DNA of 48,689 nucleotides from a virus, in the IMG/VR virus record IMGVR_UViG_3300024231_000842, positions 1-48,689 of that record. One strand, written 5' to 3'. Positions 1 through 8,624 of this stretch are shown piece after piece. Numbering within the stretch: the first letter of the stretch is position 1; every line of letters begins with the position of its first letter. Made by a program: the position numbers and the translations under genes. The notes below the pieces were generated by a model, which had not been told where the DNA came from, did no database searches, and worked only from the letters and a program-made list of their open reading frames with translations.

Positions 1-2
1 GC

Positions 3-857
3 ACAGGAGATGCAGTAGTTGATAGTGTTATTGCTACTCCTCCTCCAGTATTAATTATTCCTGTTATTCCAGTTGCACCTCCAGTTGTAGTTGTACCAGT
101 TGCACCTGCGCCAGAACCAGAAGCGCCAGTAGCAGAAGCACCAGTTGAAGTAATAACAATAGAAGCTATAGAACAAGAAGTAGAACAAGAAGTAGAAGTA
201 CAAGAGCCAGAGCCTGAAGTACAAGAGCCAGAGCCTGAAGCACCAGAACCTGAAGTAGAAGAGCCAGTTGAAGAGCCAGTTGAGGAACCAGAAGTAGAAG
301 AAGCAACTGAGGAGGAAACTACCGAAGAAGCAGTAGAAGAAGAAACAACTGAAGAGGAAGTAATTGATGAAGAAAACACAGAAGAAGAGTCTACTGAAGA
401 AGCCAATGAAGAAGCTACTGAAGAAGAATCAAGTGAGAAAGAATCAAGCGATGAAGAGAGCAATGAAGAAGTTACTGAAGAAAACAGTACTGAATCAAAA
501 CCCGTTGTAAAGAAGAAAATTAAAAAACTAACAAAAGCACAAAAAGAAAAAGCAAAAAAAGAAAAGATGAGAAAAATTATCAAAGAGAAACTATCTAGAT
601 TAGCAAATGTTATGGGAGAAGCAGTATCATTGCAAGAACAGAAAGCTCTGCAAGCACAGATTACAGCATTAATTAACTATGTACCAGGATTTAATGCATA
701 CGGACAATTAGCAATACCTGGACGAGAGTTTTATGAACCAGAAGAGTTTTATAAAGATAAAAAGGTACCAGAGAATCAACGTGGGCTAAGAAATGGATTA
801 GCAAGTGAATTAAAATGGAATGACATGGTAGATCAACAATATGAGGGAATGGAATAA
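3..857 (+). CDS. Acidic Pro/Glu-rich protein, 5' partial
   Basis: The reading frame is open from the left edge, so the N-terminus lies outside the window. The visible part starts with a Pro/Val-rich stretch, followed by about 110 residues of near-repetitive Glu/Pro/Val (EPEPEV, EEPVEEP) and then Glu/Thr/Ser (TEEE, EESS) sequence, a short Lys-rich block, and a more ordinary C-terminal domain of about 95 residues. An internal ATG at 567 gives only that C-terminal part; the uninterrupted upstream frame and biased composition favour the long protein. Low-complexity acidic linkers of this kind join domains in phage virion or DNA-mimicking proteins, but nothing here identifies a function. The stop overlaps the next start (TAATG). 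Confidence 0.75.
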   Translation, partial: TGDAVVDSVIATPPPVLIIPVIPVAPPVVVVPVAPAPEPEAPVAEAPVEVITIEAIEQEVEQEVEVQEPEPEVQEPEPEAPEPEVEEPVEEPVEEPEVEEATEEETTEEAVEEETTEEEVIDEENTEEESTEEANEEATEEESSEKESSDEESNEEVTEENSTESKPVVKKKIKKLTKAQKEKAKKEKMRKIIKEKLSRLANVMGEAVSLQEQKALQAQITALINYVPGFNAYGQLAIPGREFYEPEEFYKDKKVPENQRGLRNGLASELKWNDMVDQQYEGME

Positions 858-1186
858 TGGTTACGTTTATTTGCGGAATAGCAATATCAATGCATATGGG
901 GCTTGTAGATGATTACAATTATAAATCTATACACCCATATTGTAATGTAAAAACAGAGAGCAATGTAATAGCAGGAGCATATTACAATAGTATTGGAAAG
1001 TTAAGTGTATTCACTGGATACGAATACGACATCAATAAAGATACATCAATAGAAGTTGGAATAGCAACAGGATACGATTATAGTGTGACCCCAACAGCTA
1101 GGATTAATTATAAGGATTTATTTTTAATGCCAGCACTAGACGACAATAAGCCCGGACTTGTTGTTGGAATACAAATTAAATTTTAA
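857..1186 (+). CDS. Small beta-barrel-like exported protein
   Basis: This 109-residue protein is translationally coupled to the gene before it by a TAATG junction. It has a hydrophobic N-terminus (residues 1-15) and then alternating polar/aromatic strands rich in Tyr and Gly, and it ends in IQIKF. A terminal Phe after alternating hydrophobics is the classical outer-membrane barrel insertion signal. I infer a small outer-membrane or periplasmic beta protein; the family is not recognised. The N-terminal signal is weak, so a cytoplasmic beta protein is also possible. Confidence 0.6.
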   Translation: MVTFICGIAISMHMGLVDDYNYKSIHPYCNVKTESNVIAGAYYNSIGKLSVFTGYEYDINKDTSIEVGIATGYDYSVTPTARINYKDLFLMPALDDNKPGLVVGIQIKF

Positions 1187-1197
1187 GGAGAAGAACA

Positions 1198-1707
1198 GTG
1201 AGTGATAAAACAACAGTAGAGGTAGGTGGAGTAAAGTTTACCGGTGGTAAACTATTTCTAGTTATTACAGTAATAAGTTCAATATGCGGTGCAGCATGGG
1301 GAGGCTTTGAATTCTATAATGACTATAGAAATATGAAAGCTAAGATAGAACGCTATGTAGCACCAGACCTAAGTGGAATTAGATCAGAGCTTGCGATTAT
1401 TGATCAAAAGTTAGACGATAACAATGAATACTCTAAAGATATTAAAAACGGATTACGTGATGATATCGTTAGACTAGAGCGTATTGTAGATCAAGTTGAA
1501 GACGATATTAATGGTATTGAAGAAGATGTGCGTCAAGAAATTAGTTTAGCAGAAGAACGTTTTGAAAACAAACGTGATGCATTGCAAAATGATTATGATC
1601 AGGCTAAAGAACGTCTACGTATAGACACTGAGCGTAAACTAAAAGATTTAGAAGCTAGATTGAATAAACGTCTACAACGTGCATTGGATAATCCATTAGC
1701 GCAATAA
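1198..1707 (+). CDS. Membrane-anchored coiled-coil protein
   Basis: The start is GTG at 1198, preceded by AAGGAGAAG, a strong ribosome-binding site. The 169-residue product has one transmembrane helix (about residues 19-38, Gly/Ile/Val rich). From about residue 55 to the end it is a long charged heptad-like coiled coil rich in Asp, Glu, Arg and Lys. No catalytic motif is visible. Phage proteins of this build include inner-membrane spanins and superinfection-exclusion proteins, but the length and missing partner give no firm assignment. A sigma70-type promoter follows it. Confidence 0.65.
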   Translation: MSDKTTVEVGGVKFTGGKLFLVITVISSICGAAWGGFEFYNDYRNMKAKIERYVAPDLSGIRSELAIIDQKLDDNNEYSKDIKNGLRDDIVRLERIVDQVEDDINGIEEDVRQEISLAEERFENKRDALQNDYDQAKERLRIDTERKLKDLEARLNKRLQRALDNPLAQ

Positions 1708-1711
1708 AACA

Positions 1712-1740
1712 TTGACAGATTAATAGAAATAAAGTATAGT
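1712..1740 (+). promoter_or_regulatory. Sigma70-type promoter, predicted leaderless start
   Basis: TTGACA (1712-1717), a 17-base spacer and TATAGT (1735-1740). Six bases separate the -10 box from the ATG at 1747, so the expected transcription start coincides with the A of the start codon. No Shine-Dalgarno is present before that gene. Confidence 0.65.
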
Positions 1741-1746
1741 AGTACT

Positions 1747-2370
1747 ATGGCTCGACTTCTTATAATCACAGGACCACAAGGCAGTGGCAATCACTTGTTT
1801 AGTAAATGTCTAGGTTTACATGAAGATGTCTTTGGATGGAAGACATTACTTAATACATATTGGGAAGGGCATCATCACGAGCCCTTCGCAGAATGTTGGG
1901 CTGATCCATCTAAGCTAAATAATTTTAATTGGGAACAAAGCGAATACTTTGTGACCAGTATTAGTTGTCCATATGTAAAAAATAGAGAGATGTCTATACC
2001 AAACTATGAACGATTTATAAAAGTTGCACAAGAGTATGTTGATATAGATGTTGCTATTATAGGCAGAGATCAAAATATACTCAAGCATCAACAAGAACGA
2101 GTAAGAGGAAAACATACAACACCACTTGCAAAAGATCATTTAAAATGGGTAACAGCAAATCAACAATGCACATTTATTAGCCAAGAGTTATTGTATCTCT
2201 ATAAAGGTGATTACTTAGAACAAATAAGTAGAGACTTAGATTGGCCAATTGCATTTTGGGATACTGAGATAGATGAAATCTTACGTAATGACGCTAATGA
2301 AAAATATGTAAAAAAAGTAAATGAATATTGGCTAGACTTTGAGGTAGAACGTGCCACAAAGGAAAGTTAA
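1747..2370 (+). CDS. P-loop (sulfotransferase/kinase-like) protein
   Basis: A 207-residue protein whose N-terminus has a hydrophobic strand followed by GPQGSGNHLF (residues 9-18). This is a Walker-A-like phosphate-binding loop resembling the PAPS or ATP loop of sulfotransferase- and kinase-fold proteins. The rest carries no further motif I can assign. The ATG has no ribosome-binding site and lies directly after a consensus promoter, so its mRNA is predicted to be leaderless. Sulfotransferase activity is only one possibility, because the final Lys-Ser/Thr of a classical Walker A is replaced by Asn-His. Confidence 0.6.
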   Translation: MARLLIITGPQGSGNHLFSKCLGLHEDVFGWKTLLNTYWEGHHHEPFAECWADPSKLNNFNWEQSEYFVTSISCPYVKNREMSIPNYERFIKVAQEYVDIDVAIIGRDQNILKHQQERVRGKHTTPLAKDHLKWVTANQQCTFISQELLYLYKGDYLEQISRDLDWPIAFWDTEIDEILRNDANEKYVKKVNEYWLDFEVERATKES

Positions 2371-2388
2371 CAATAAAAGGATTAATAT

Positions 2389-3093
2389 ATGTTAGATGTT
2401 ATTATGCTGACTTTCGGCGAGCCGGAAGCTGACGAGAACTTCGAGATACTAAAACAAAAAGCTCCACATGCACAACGAGTAGACAATGTTGTAGGCTTAT
2501 TAAATGCACACAAGGCGGCCGCAGAACTATCAAAAACAAACTATTTTTATGTATGTGATGCAGATGCAATTATACAAGAGAACTTTCAATTTAAATTTGA
2601 ACCAAGCGACAGACGAGAAGCATACCCAGGTGTAAAAGAAACAGAATGTGTGTTTACTTATCGTAGTCATAACCCTGTTAACGATCTTATCTATGGGTTT
2701 GGTGCATTAAAACTATTCCCAAAGAAGAAGTTACTTGCTACTAAAGAATTTAAAGTAGACATGACTACAAGTATTGGTGCAGTATTTAAACCTAAGTTTG
2801 AGATATCAAACACTACAGCATTTAATACTGATCCATTTAACACATGGCGCAGTGGATTCCGTGAAGGAACTAAAATGGCCAGTGGTATTATCGATCACAA
2901 GAAGCAAGTAGACGATGCATACAGATTAGAAGTATGGTGTACTCGTGGTGAGAACAAACGTTATGGTGAGTATGCAATACTAGGTGCTAATCAAGGTAGA
3001 GATTTTGGAACACATTATCAAGGTAATACCGATGCCTTACGTAAAATTAACGACTGGGAATGGCTAAAGGAAACATTTAATGACGCACTCTAA
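2389..3093 (+). CDS. Glycosyltransferase-like protein
   Basis: A 234-residue protein opening with a beta strand (LDVIMLTFGEP), a region around residues 36-52 that resembles nucleotide-sugar binding, and the motif CDADAII (about residues 57-63). That motif matches the DxD metal/nucleotide-sugar site of GT-A fold glycosyltransferases. The length suits a single GT-A domain. It overlaps the next gene by 14 bases. Substrate unknown; possible roles are modification of phage DNA or of host surface sugars. The assignment rests on the fold-like motif only. Confidence 0.5.
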   Translation: MLDVIMLTFGEPEADENFEILKQKAPHAQRVDNVVGLLNAHKAAAELSKTNYFYVCDADAIIQENFQFKFEPSDRREAYPGVKETECVFTYRSHNPVNDLIYGFGALKLFPKKKLLATKEFKVDMTTSIGAVFKPKFEISNTTAFNTDPFNTWRSGFREGTKMASGIIDHKKQVDDAYRLEVWCTRGENKRYGEYAILGANQGRDFGTHYQGNTDALRKINDWEWLKETFNDAL

Positions 3094-4060
3094 TGAAGAA
3101 GTAGTACCAACTACTGAAGAACAAGAAGCATTTTCTAAACAGTATCATTGGTTTTATGGTCTTGATGAATATTTTGAATTTACAGGACAAATAGAACGAT
3201 GGCAAGTACTTAAAAAAGCAGTACTTCAACAAAATTGGTATCGCATCCGTGATGTAGTTATAGAACTAGCCACAATGCCAAATAGCAACCCAGCACATAC
3301 TCGTGCCTGGATTAATGCATTGTTACGTGAAAAAGTTTCCGCTGAAGTAAAACCACAAATGATGGCTACTCTAGTTCGTAAATTTATGCATGAAGATACA
3401 TTTATGGTAAACACATGTAAGTTTGTTAACTATTGGGCAGGCGAAGATGGTGAAGCAGCACAGATGCCAGATATGAATGACTTCCTTAGTAGAGGACAAG
3501 TTAAAAGTAAATTATGGATGGTAACTGAATTAGCTAAAGTAGTTGAAGGTCCACTAGGCAATATAGCATTTTATGGTGGTTGGTATAACTTTATGGCACA
3601 CTTCTTGTTCTCGCAGTTTGATGTAGACAAGATATATAGTTTAGATGTTGATGGCAATGTGGTGGCTCCAAGCAAGCGCCTATACCCAACACAAGTTGAA
3701 GAAGGAAGATTTTTACCAAAGACAATAAATGTATCTAAAATTAAATGGAACGAAAAAGTTGCAACTGTTCCTACTAATCAAACAGAGGGAGAAGATCCTG
3801 GAGAGTATTGGGAATTAGACACAATTAATATGGTAGTAAACACAAGTTGCGAACACATGGATGATGATTGGTATGATAATTTACCAACTGGTACATTTGT
3901 GGTACTACAAACAAATGATTATTTTAGCAATCCGCAACACAGTAATTGTGTTAAGGACTTAGAAGAAGCGAAGACCAAATATCCTATGCAAAGCCTAGCC
4001 TATGCAGGGACACTAGACACACAATTATATAATAGATTTATGCTTATTGGAATTAAATAG
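3080..4060 (+). CDS. SAM-dependent methyltransferase-like protein
   Basis: This 326-residue protein has a helical N-terminal half and then a Rossmann-like segment at about residues 155-190. The strand with GNIAFYGGWYN is followed by an acidic strand end, YSLDVDG, which looks like motif I and motif II of class I SAM methyltransferases. Near the C-terminus, NTSCEHMDDDWYDNLP resembles the motif IV region. The start at 3080 lies inside the end of the previous gene and is preceded by AAGGAAA. Phage proteins of this sort are usually of unknown substrate. Confidence is moderate for the fold and low for catalysis. Confidence 0.5.
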   Translation: MTHSNEEVVPTTEEQEAFSKQYHWFYGLDEYFEFTGQIERWQVLKKAVLQQNWYRIRDVVIELATMPNSNPAHTRAWINALLREKVSAEVKPQMMATLVRKFMHEDTFMVNTCKFVNYWAGEDGEAAQMPDMNDFLSRGQVKSKLWMVTELAKVVEGPLGNIAFYGGWYNFMAHFLFSQFDVDKIYSLDVDGNVVAPSKRLYPTQVEEGRFLPKTINVSKIKWNEKVATVPTNQTEGEDPGEYWELDTINMVVNTSCEHMDDDWYDNLPTGTFVVLQTNDYFSNPQHSNCVKDLEEAKTKYPMQSLAYAGTLDTQLYNRFMLIGIK

Positions 4061-4069
4061 AGGAAACAA

Positions 4070-5518
4070 ATGCAAAACACAACAGAATTTTCAACAAATA
4101 GCGCAGTAGTAGTACTGTATGACTCAGAAGAATATCATTTACTTGATGGAGAATTATCCGGATATTTAGATACGGTATGTAATAAGGCTAAACTTGATGG
4201 CAAAACGGTCAAGAGCGTAGATATTTCATATCCAGATCATCCTACAATTGACTATATCACTATCGTACAATGGCAAGATAAAATATCAAATACAGACTTG
4301 CGTACACTTGGCGGCAAGAATGTAACAAAATACAAAGGCAAGGTAGATACTTTGTATTTTGCATTAAATCCTGACACAATTAATACTACTGAAGTATATG
4401 ACGGTGCAATGATGGCAAGCTATAATTTTGACAAATACAAAAGTAAAACATCACCATCAGAACGTATGCCAAAAGTTCATATTGAAACAGTAAGTGGAAA
4501 CAAAACAGTTTACAACAGCATTAATTTTGCACGTGACTTAGTATCAGAACCAGCAAATGAATTGTATCCAAGAACATATGCACATACAATTAACGATATG
4601 TTGACGCCGCTTGGTGTTAATGTTAGGATTTATCATCAGTCAGAGTTAGAACAAATGGGCTTTAATTTATTACTAAGTGTTGGACAAGGTAGTGCAAAAG
4701 ATAGTTATGTTGTTGTAATGGAATGGATGAATGGTGATGAAGATGATTCTCCAATTGCTCTAGTAGGTAAAGGTGTAACATTTGATACTGGTGGTATTAG
4801 TATTAAGCCAAGTGCAGGTATGGGTGATATGAAATATGACATGGGCGGTAGTGCATCAGTTGTTGGTGCAATGCATGCGATTGCATCTAATGAGTTAACT
4901 CAAAACGTAGTAGGGATTGTTGGACTAGTAGAGAACATGCCAAGTAGTACCGCAATTAAACCAGGTGATGTAGTTACATCACTAAGTGGACAAACTGTGG
5001 AAAATTTAAATACTGATGCAGAAGGTCGTTTAGTACTTGCAGATATTTTAACACACGTACAGGATGAATATGATCCATTATACATTGTTGATTTAGCAAC
5101 ACTAACAGGAGCTATTGTCGTATCGCTTGCAAGTGAGATGGCAGGATTGTTTACTAACAGTACTCATTTATCAGAAAATATTATCAAGGCAGGTAAAGAT
5201 GCTGATGAAGGATTTTATCGTATGCCAATGGGTCCAAACTGGAATAAGATGATTGATAGTGATATTGCAGACATGAAGAATATCTCAAGTGGACGTGGAG
5301 GCGGTTCAACTACAGCTGCAGAGTTTTTGTATCGTTTTGTAGATAACAATACACCTTGGGCACACTTAGATATTGCAGGTATGGCTTGGGAAAAGTCAGG
5401 AAAACCAGTAACACCAAAAGGTGCAGTTGGTTTTGGTGTAAGAACATTATACAACTTAGTTAAAGCACACTCAAGCAAAAAAACTAAACTGGATGTTGAT
5501 AGTAATATGGATTACTAA
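4070..5518 (+). CDS. pepA: Leucyl aminopeptidase (peptidase M17)
   Basis: A 482-residue protein of normal M17 length with an N-terminal regulatory-like domain (about 1-150) and a C-terminal catalytic domain. All the di-metal ligands expected for the family are visible: K234 and D239 in GKGVTFDTGG, D257 in MKYDMGG, and D316 and E318 in NTDAEGRL. R320 is the expected active-site Arg. M17 enzymes are cytosolic hexamers that remove N-terminal hydrophobic residues from peptides. Viral copies are unusual. Because the same window encodes ClpP, ClpX, ClpA and ClpS, I infer that it finishes digestion of Clp-released peptides to free amino acids for phage protein synthesis. Some family members also bind DNA (Xer-site recombination in E. 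coli), which is an alternative. The start follows AGAGGAAAC. Confidence 0.93.
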   Translation: MQNTTEFSTNSAVVVLYDSEEYHLLDGELSGYLDTVCNKAKLDGKTVKSVDISYPDHPTIDYITIVQWQDKISNTDLRTLGGKNVTKYKGKVDTLYFALNPDTINTTEVYDGAMMASYNFDKYKSKTSPSERMPKVHIETVSGNKTVYNSINFARDLVSEPANELYPRTYAHTINDMLTPLGVNVRIYHQSELEQMGFNLLLSVGQGSAKDSYVVVMEWMNGDEDDSPIALVGKGVTFDTGGISIKPSAGMGDMKYDMGGSASVVGAMHAIASNELTQNVVGIVGLVENMPSSTAIKPGDVVTSLSGQTVENLNTDAEGRLVLADILTHVQDEYDPLYIVDLATLTGAIVVSLASEMAGLFTNSTHLSENIIKAGKDADEGFYRMPMGPNWNKMIDSDIADMKNISSGRGGGSTTAAEFLYRFVDNNTPWAHLDIAGMAWEKSGKPVTPKGAVGFGVRTLYNLVKAHSSKKTKLDVDSNMDY

Positions 5519-5792
5519 ATTGCAAGCTCCGCCAGATATAAATTATATTGATTATAGCTCTGCAGACTATCTAATAAGACATGTAGGAGATGGGTTAGTA
5601 GATTCTATAAATATTATGGGTAATATATCGGCACAACTTGGCGCACTTGGGTTGGAATATGAGAAGGATTTTTGGTTCTCACAATCTTTTATTACAGCTC
5701 ACAGTGGCGTCAGGATATTCCGTATTGAATTTTACAAAGTAGAAGATGCAATGATGGTAAAACTTAGAGGACTCAAGACAATACATGGATGA
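5493..5792 (+). CDS. Hypothetical protein
   Basis: A 99-residue product with no recognised domain, starting inside the 3' end of the aminopeptidase gene (26-base overlap). The C-terminal half alternates short beta-like segments with charged residues. A shorter start cannot be excluded because the N-terminal residues (MLIVIWITK) coincide with the overlap. The overlap suggests translational coupling to the aminopeptidase, but this gives no function. Confidence 0.5.
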   Translation: MLIVIWITKLQAPPDINYIDYSSADYLIRHVGDGLVDSINIMGNISAQLGALGLEYEKDFWFSQSFITAHSGVRIFRIEFYKVEDAMMVKLRGLKTIHG

Positions 5793-6030
5793 TGAATTAT
5801 GGGACATAATCTTAGACCAGCTTACGGTTAGAGATTTACAACGTGAAGCTGCAAGAGCAATTAGCACTATGCCAGCGGACAATAATAGTATACATAAATT
5901 TAATGCTAAAGCATATCACAATAGTCATTTGTGGTACAAAGCAGTAGTAAAATATTATATAGAAGAGCATGGTGATATGCCTAGCTTAACAGGACCAGGT
6001 GTGGATATTACATTTGTAATTGATAGCTAA
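5785..6030 (+). CDS. Hypothetical small protein
   Basis: An 81-residue protein of unknown function, overlapping its upstream neighbour by 8 bases and joined to the next gene by a TAATG junction. It is mixed helical with a central HKFNAKAYHNSHLWYKAVV segment rich in aromatics and His. No motif is recognised. Confidence 0.55.
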   Translation: MDDELWDIILDQLTVRDLQREAARAISTMPADNNSIHKFNAKAYHNSHLWYKAVVKYYIEEHGDMPSLTGPGVDITFVIDS

Positions 6031-6386
6031 TGGAGTTATTAATAACAAATATCATATATGTAAGTTACAGACTATTAGTTAGTGCAAACATTGTCAAGTT
6101 TCTAAATAAAAGATTGACTTGGTTTGAGTCAGTACTTATAATGGCACAATGTAGTTTTGCATATGACTTTTTAGTATTTTGGTTCTACTATGGAGTTGAT
6201 CCAGGCAGCATATATGATACAATAATAAGCAATATACAGTACACAATACGAGTATTAATTGCATGGTATGTAATCAAGAAGATATGGGACTGGTTAGGTA
6301 ATTACTGGTGGGCAGTGTTCATAGGAGCACAACTGACATTCATAACAGATTATTTTATATTTGGAGCGTTGTTTAGCAATGTATAA
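6030..6386 (+). CDS. Multi-spanning membrane protein
   Basis: A 118-residue very hydrophobic, aromatic-rich protein with three or four predicted transmembrane helices (about residues 4-22, 30-53, 66-85 and 90-115). It starts at a TAATG junction and its end overlaps the radical SAM gene by 8 bases. The size and topology would suit a holin or a small inner-membrane modifier, but it sits far from the other lysis-like genes here. The pattern also resembles small transporter-like host proteins. Function not assigned. Confidence 0.6.
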   Translation: MELLITNIIYVSYRLLVSANIVKFLNKRLTWFESVLIMAQCSFAYDFLVFWFYYGVDPGSIYDTIISNIQYTIRVLIAWYVIKKIWDWLGNYWWAVFIGAQLTFITDYFIFGALFSNV

Positions 6387-7476
6387 TTACGAAGATATTA
6401 ATGAAGTACATCTGGAAGTAACCCAGAGGTGTAATGCTGCGTGTCCAATGTGTGACCGTAATGAAAATGGCGGACCAGTTAATCAACATATACGTGGAGA
6501 TGAACAAGAGCTAACACTTGACGATTGTATTGATATGTTTCCTGCAGATTTTATTGCACAGTTAGATGTAATGTATATGTGTGGTAACTTGGGAGATCCA
6601 ATAAGCGCAAGGGACACATTAGAAATTATGCAATGGTTCCGTGATTGCAATAGTGAGATGTGGTTAAGTATGAACACCAATGCAGGCGCACGTGATGTAG
6701 AATGGTGGACAGAATTAGCTAATGTAATAGGTCGAAAAGGCACAGTTATCTTTAGTGTAGATGGATTAGAGAATACAAACCATTTGTATAGGCAAAATGT
6801 ACAATGGGATAAAGTAGAGCGTAACATGAAAGCATTTATTGCCGCAGGTGGTAGAGCTAGATGGGATTACTTGATATTTGAACATAGTGAATGTGATGTA
6901 GAACGTGCAGAACAGTTAGCCAAAGAGTGGGGCGTAGAGAAGTTCACTAAAAAGAAAACAGGTAGATTTATTACACAAGACAGCAAAAAGAAAGAGTCAC
7001 ACCAAGCAAAGAATCGCAAAGGCGCTGAAACTACTAAATTAGCAAAGCCTAAAAAGTTAGAGCACCAAAACTTAGCAATACTTAAACTAAAAGAGATTGA
7101 AAAAACATACGGAAGTATGATGGACTATTATAATCAAGCCACTATTAGTTGTAAAGTAGCACAACGAGGTAAAAATCAAAGCTTATTTGTTACAGCTGAA
7201 GGACTTGCAATGCCATGTTGTTGGACAGCAGGTCGTATGTACAAGTGGTGGCATAAAGACCCAAAAACAGAACAAATCTGGGACTTTATTGATGCGGCAG
7301 GCGGTAAAGACGGCATTAGTATCAAAAAGAACGGCATGCGTGGAGTGTTTGATAGTGGTATTATGCAAAATATACAAGATAGTTGGAAGCTTGACAGTAT
7401 TAAAAACGGCAAACTAGGAGTCTGCGCACAGAAATGTGGTACAGAATTTGATCCTTTTGCTGAACAATTTAAATAA
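6379..7476 (+). CDS. Radical SAM protein with C-terminal SPASM/twitch-like cysteines
   Basis: The chosen start is ATG 6379, which has GGAG 12 bases upstream; a TTG at 6361 would add six residues. The 365-residue product has C18-x3-C22-x2-C25 (CNAACPMC), the [4Fe-4S] cluster site of radical SAM enzymes, in a strand beginning EVHLEVTQR. A TIM-barrel-like region follows with the GNLGDP segment and SMNTNAG. A Lys-rich linker (about 190-235) leads to C-terminal cysteines (CCW near 280, CAQKC near 350) that could bind an auxiliary cluster. It is clearly related to the protein at 25483-26697 (shared TQRCN/TSRCN, GDP, VDGLENTNHLYR). Such enzymes often modify peptides or cofactors; the substrate here is unknown. 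Confidence 0.85.
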   Translation: MYNYEDINEVHLEVTQRCNAACPMCDRNENGGPVNQHIRGDEQELTLDDCIDMFPADFIAQLDVMYMCGNLGDPISARDTLEIMQWFRDCNSEMWLSMNTNAGARDVEWWTELANVIGRKGTVIFSVDGLENTNHLYRQNVQWDKVERNMKAFIAAGGRARWDYLIFEHSECDVERAEQLAKEWGVEKFTKKKTGRFITQDSKKKESHQAKNRKGAETTKLAKPKKLEHQNLAILKLKEIEKTYGSMMDYYNQATISCKVAQRGKNQSLFVTAEGLAMPCCWTAGRMYKWWHKDPKTEQIWDFIDAAGGKDGISIKKNGMRGVFDSGIMQNIQDSWKLDSIKNGKLGVCAQKCGTEFDPFAEQFK

Positions 7477-7544
7477 AAATTGAAAATAATTTTTAACCTA
7501 TTGATTTTATTGGAAACCTTTTTCATTTATTTGTCACTTTTTTG

Positions 7545-7573
7545 TTGACATATTGGTATAGAACTGCTAGACA
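7545..7573 (+). promoter_or_regulatory. Sigma70-type promoter
   Basis: TTGACA (7545-7550), a 17-base spacer and TAGACA (7568-7573). It lies in the 133-base gap after the radical SAM gene and drives the run of small genes starting at 7610. The -10 box is weak, but the same TAGA-type -10 recurs at other promoters in this window. Confidence 0.55.
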
Positions 7574-7609
7574 GTATATATAGCAAGTAAACAAACAAAG
7601 GATTACAAA

Positions 7610-7849
7610 ATGACAAACTTCGCAATGTTCACAGACGCAGGTAACGCAGCAGTTAAAGCAATCGCAGATGAATTTATCGGACGTGGCTTTACTGATTTAG
7701 ACGAGCTTTTCAACTGTGTATTGGGCGACTTAATTAGTTTGTCAGAATGTCAAGCGTTTGAAGAAGCAGATGATACATCAGTACGTGAAGAAGTTTTTGT
7801 ATACTGTGAAGCATCGTTTGTAAATGGCCAATCAAAAATTGCCGCTTAA
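7610..7849 (+). CDS. Small acidic hypothetical protein
   Basis: A 79-residue acidic protein, first of a cluster of small genes behind a sigma70-type promoter, with AAAGGA before its ATG. It has no recognised motif. The position and size are typical of phage early genes that modulate host functions. Its codon choice is slightly richer in C-ending codons than its neighbours, as expected of a highly expressed gene. Confidence 0.65.
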   Translation: MTNFAMFTDAGNAAVKAIADEFIGRGFTDLDELFNCVLGDLISLSECQAFEEADDTSVREEVFVYCEASFVNGQSKIAA

Positions 7850-7865
7850 TCTTAGGAGAGTTAAT

Positions 7866-8030
7866 ATGCAACTTAAAGGCGCAACAACTGTATTAGAAAA
7901 GCAGTGTATATTTTTAGGAATGAAATGGGATGAACTAATGGAGTTTATCGAACGTGCTCCACTAGCACATAATGAAACAACTGTTAAGGCTTATAACATT
8001 TATAAGCGAAACACTATGAGAAAGGAATAA
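7866..8030 (+). CDS. Small hypothetical protein
   Basis: ATG 7866 follows TTAGGAGAG, a strong ribosome-binding site, so I prefer this 54-residue form over a longer frame that begins inside the previous gene at 7824. It is helical and charged, with no recognised motif. It belongs to the small early-type gene run. Confidence 0.6.
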   Translation: MQLKGATTVLEKQCIFLGMKWDELMEFIERAPLAHNETTVKAYNIYKRNTMRKE

Positions 8031-8031
8031 T

Positions 8032-8250
8032 ATGGGACAAATGAAACAAATGGTAATGGATGCTGAAGACCGCATCTACGATGAAGCATTAGATCGTGTT
8101 GATGAATGTAAATCGTTTGTACAATTTAATCGTTTGGTATGGAAATTATATGAGCAAGATGATCTAACAATGTCATATTGCAATCATGGTGAAGAATATA
8201 TTCAGGAAACAGCATCAGCTATATGGCATGATGAGTTAGGTAAGGAATAA
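8032..8250 (+). CDS. Small acidic hypothetical protein
   Basis: A 72-residue acidic, mostly helical protein starting one base after the previous stop, with AAAGGAA before the ATG. No domain recognised. It continues the chain of small coupled genes downstream of the promoter at 7545. Confidence 0.6.
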   Translation: MGQMKQMVMDAEDRIYDEALDRVDECKSFVQFNRLVWKLYEQDDLTMSYCNHGEEYIQETASAIWHDELGKE

Positions 8251-8253
8251 AAA

Positions 8254-8400
8254 ATGTGGTATGTTGAAATTATTAAAAACTGGGAAACTGGTGAACGTGA
8301 ACGCTATGAAGGGTTAACTCTAGAAGAGAGTGCAGTTATTCATAAAGAATCATATGCAGCAGGAGCAGCTCAAGTAATATCTGGTCGTATGGAAGAATAA
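8254..8400 (+). CDS. Very small hypothetical protein
   Basis: A 48-residue open frame that fills the gap between two coupled genes, with TAAGGAATAA upstream of its ATG. It begins MWYVEIIKNWETGERERYEG and looks like a compact beta-alpha mini-domain. Support is the start site, the tight packing and coding-like codon use; the function is unknown. Confidence 0.55.
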   Translation: MWYVEIIKNWETGERERYEGLTLEESAVIHKESYAAGAAQVISGRMEE

Positions 8401-8402
8401 AT

Positions 8403-8624
8403 ATGGATATGCAATTATATTTAATCTTTGGATGCTTTACTATAGCTTGTGCTTTCTTTAGCTATAAACGTGGACATAGTGATGGGTTTAATGAAGGCTC
8501 AATTTTTACTATGGATACCACTTTGAAGACGCTAGCAAACAGTGGCGTTATTTCACTTAGTAAAGATAAACATGGTGAAACACTCATACAGCCTGTAGAA
8601 CACTTTTATGAAGACAATGAGTGA
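8403..8624 (+). CDS. Single-span membrane protein
   Basis: A 73-residue protein with an N-terminal transmembrane helix (residues 4-21, LYLIFGCFTIACAFFSY), then a KRGHSDGFNEG segment and a soluble tail. The hydrophobic helix followed by a GHxxGxxxG-type motif recurs in small proteins of marine T4-like phages, in my experience of such genomes. The role is unknown. It overlaps the next gene. Confidence 0.6.
   Translation: MDMQLYLIFGCFTIACAFFSYKRGHSDGFNEGSIFTMDTTLKTLANSGVISLSKDKHGETLIQPVEHFYEDNE

Noticed and set aside
8396-8403. AATAAATA as a late promoter for the gene at 8403
   Set aside because: It overlaps the previous stop and the ATG itself, so +1 would fall inside the gene; likely chance.
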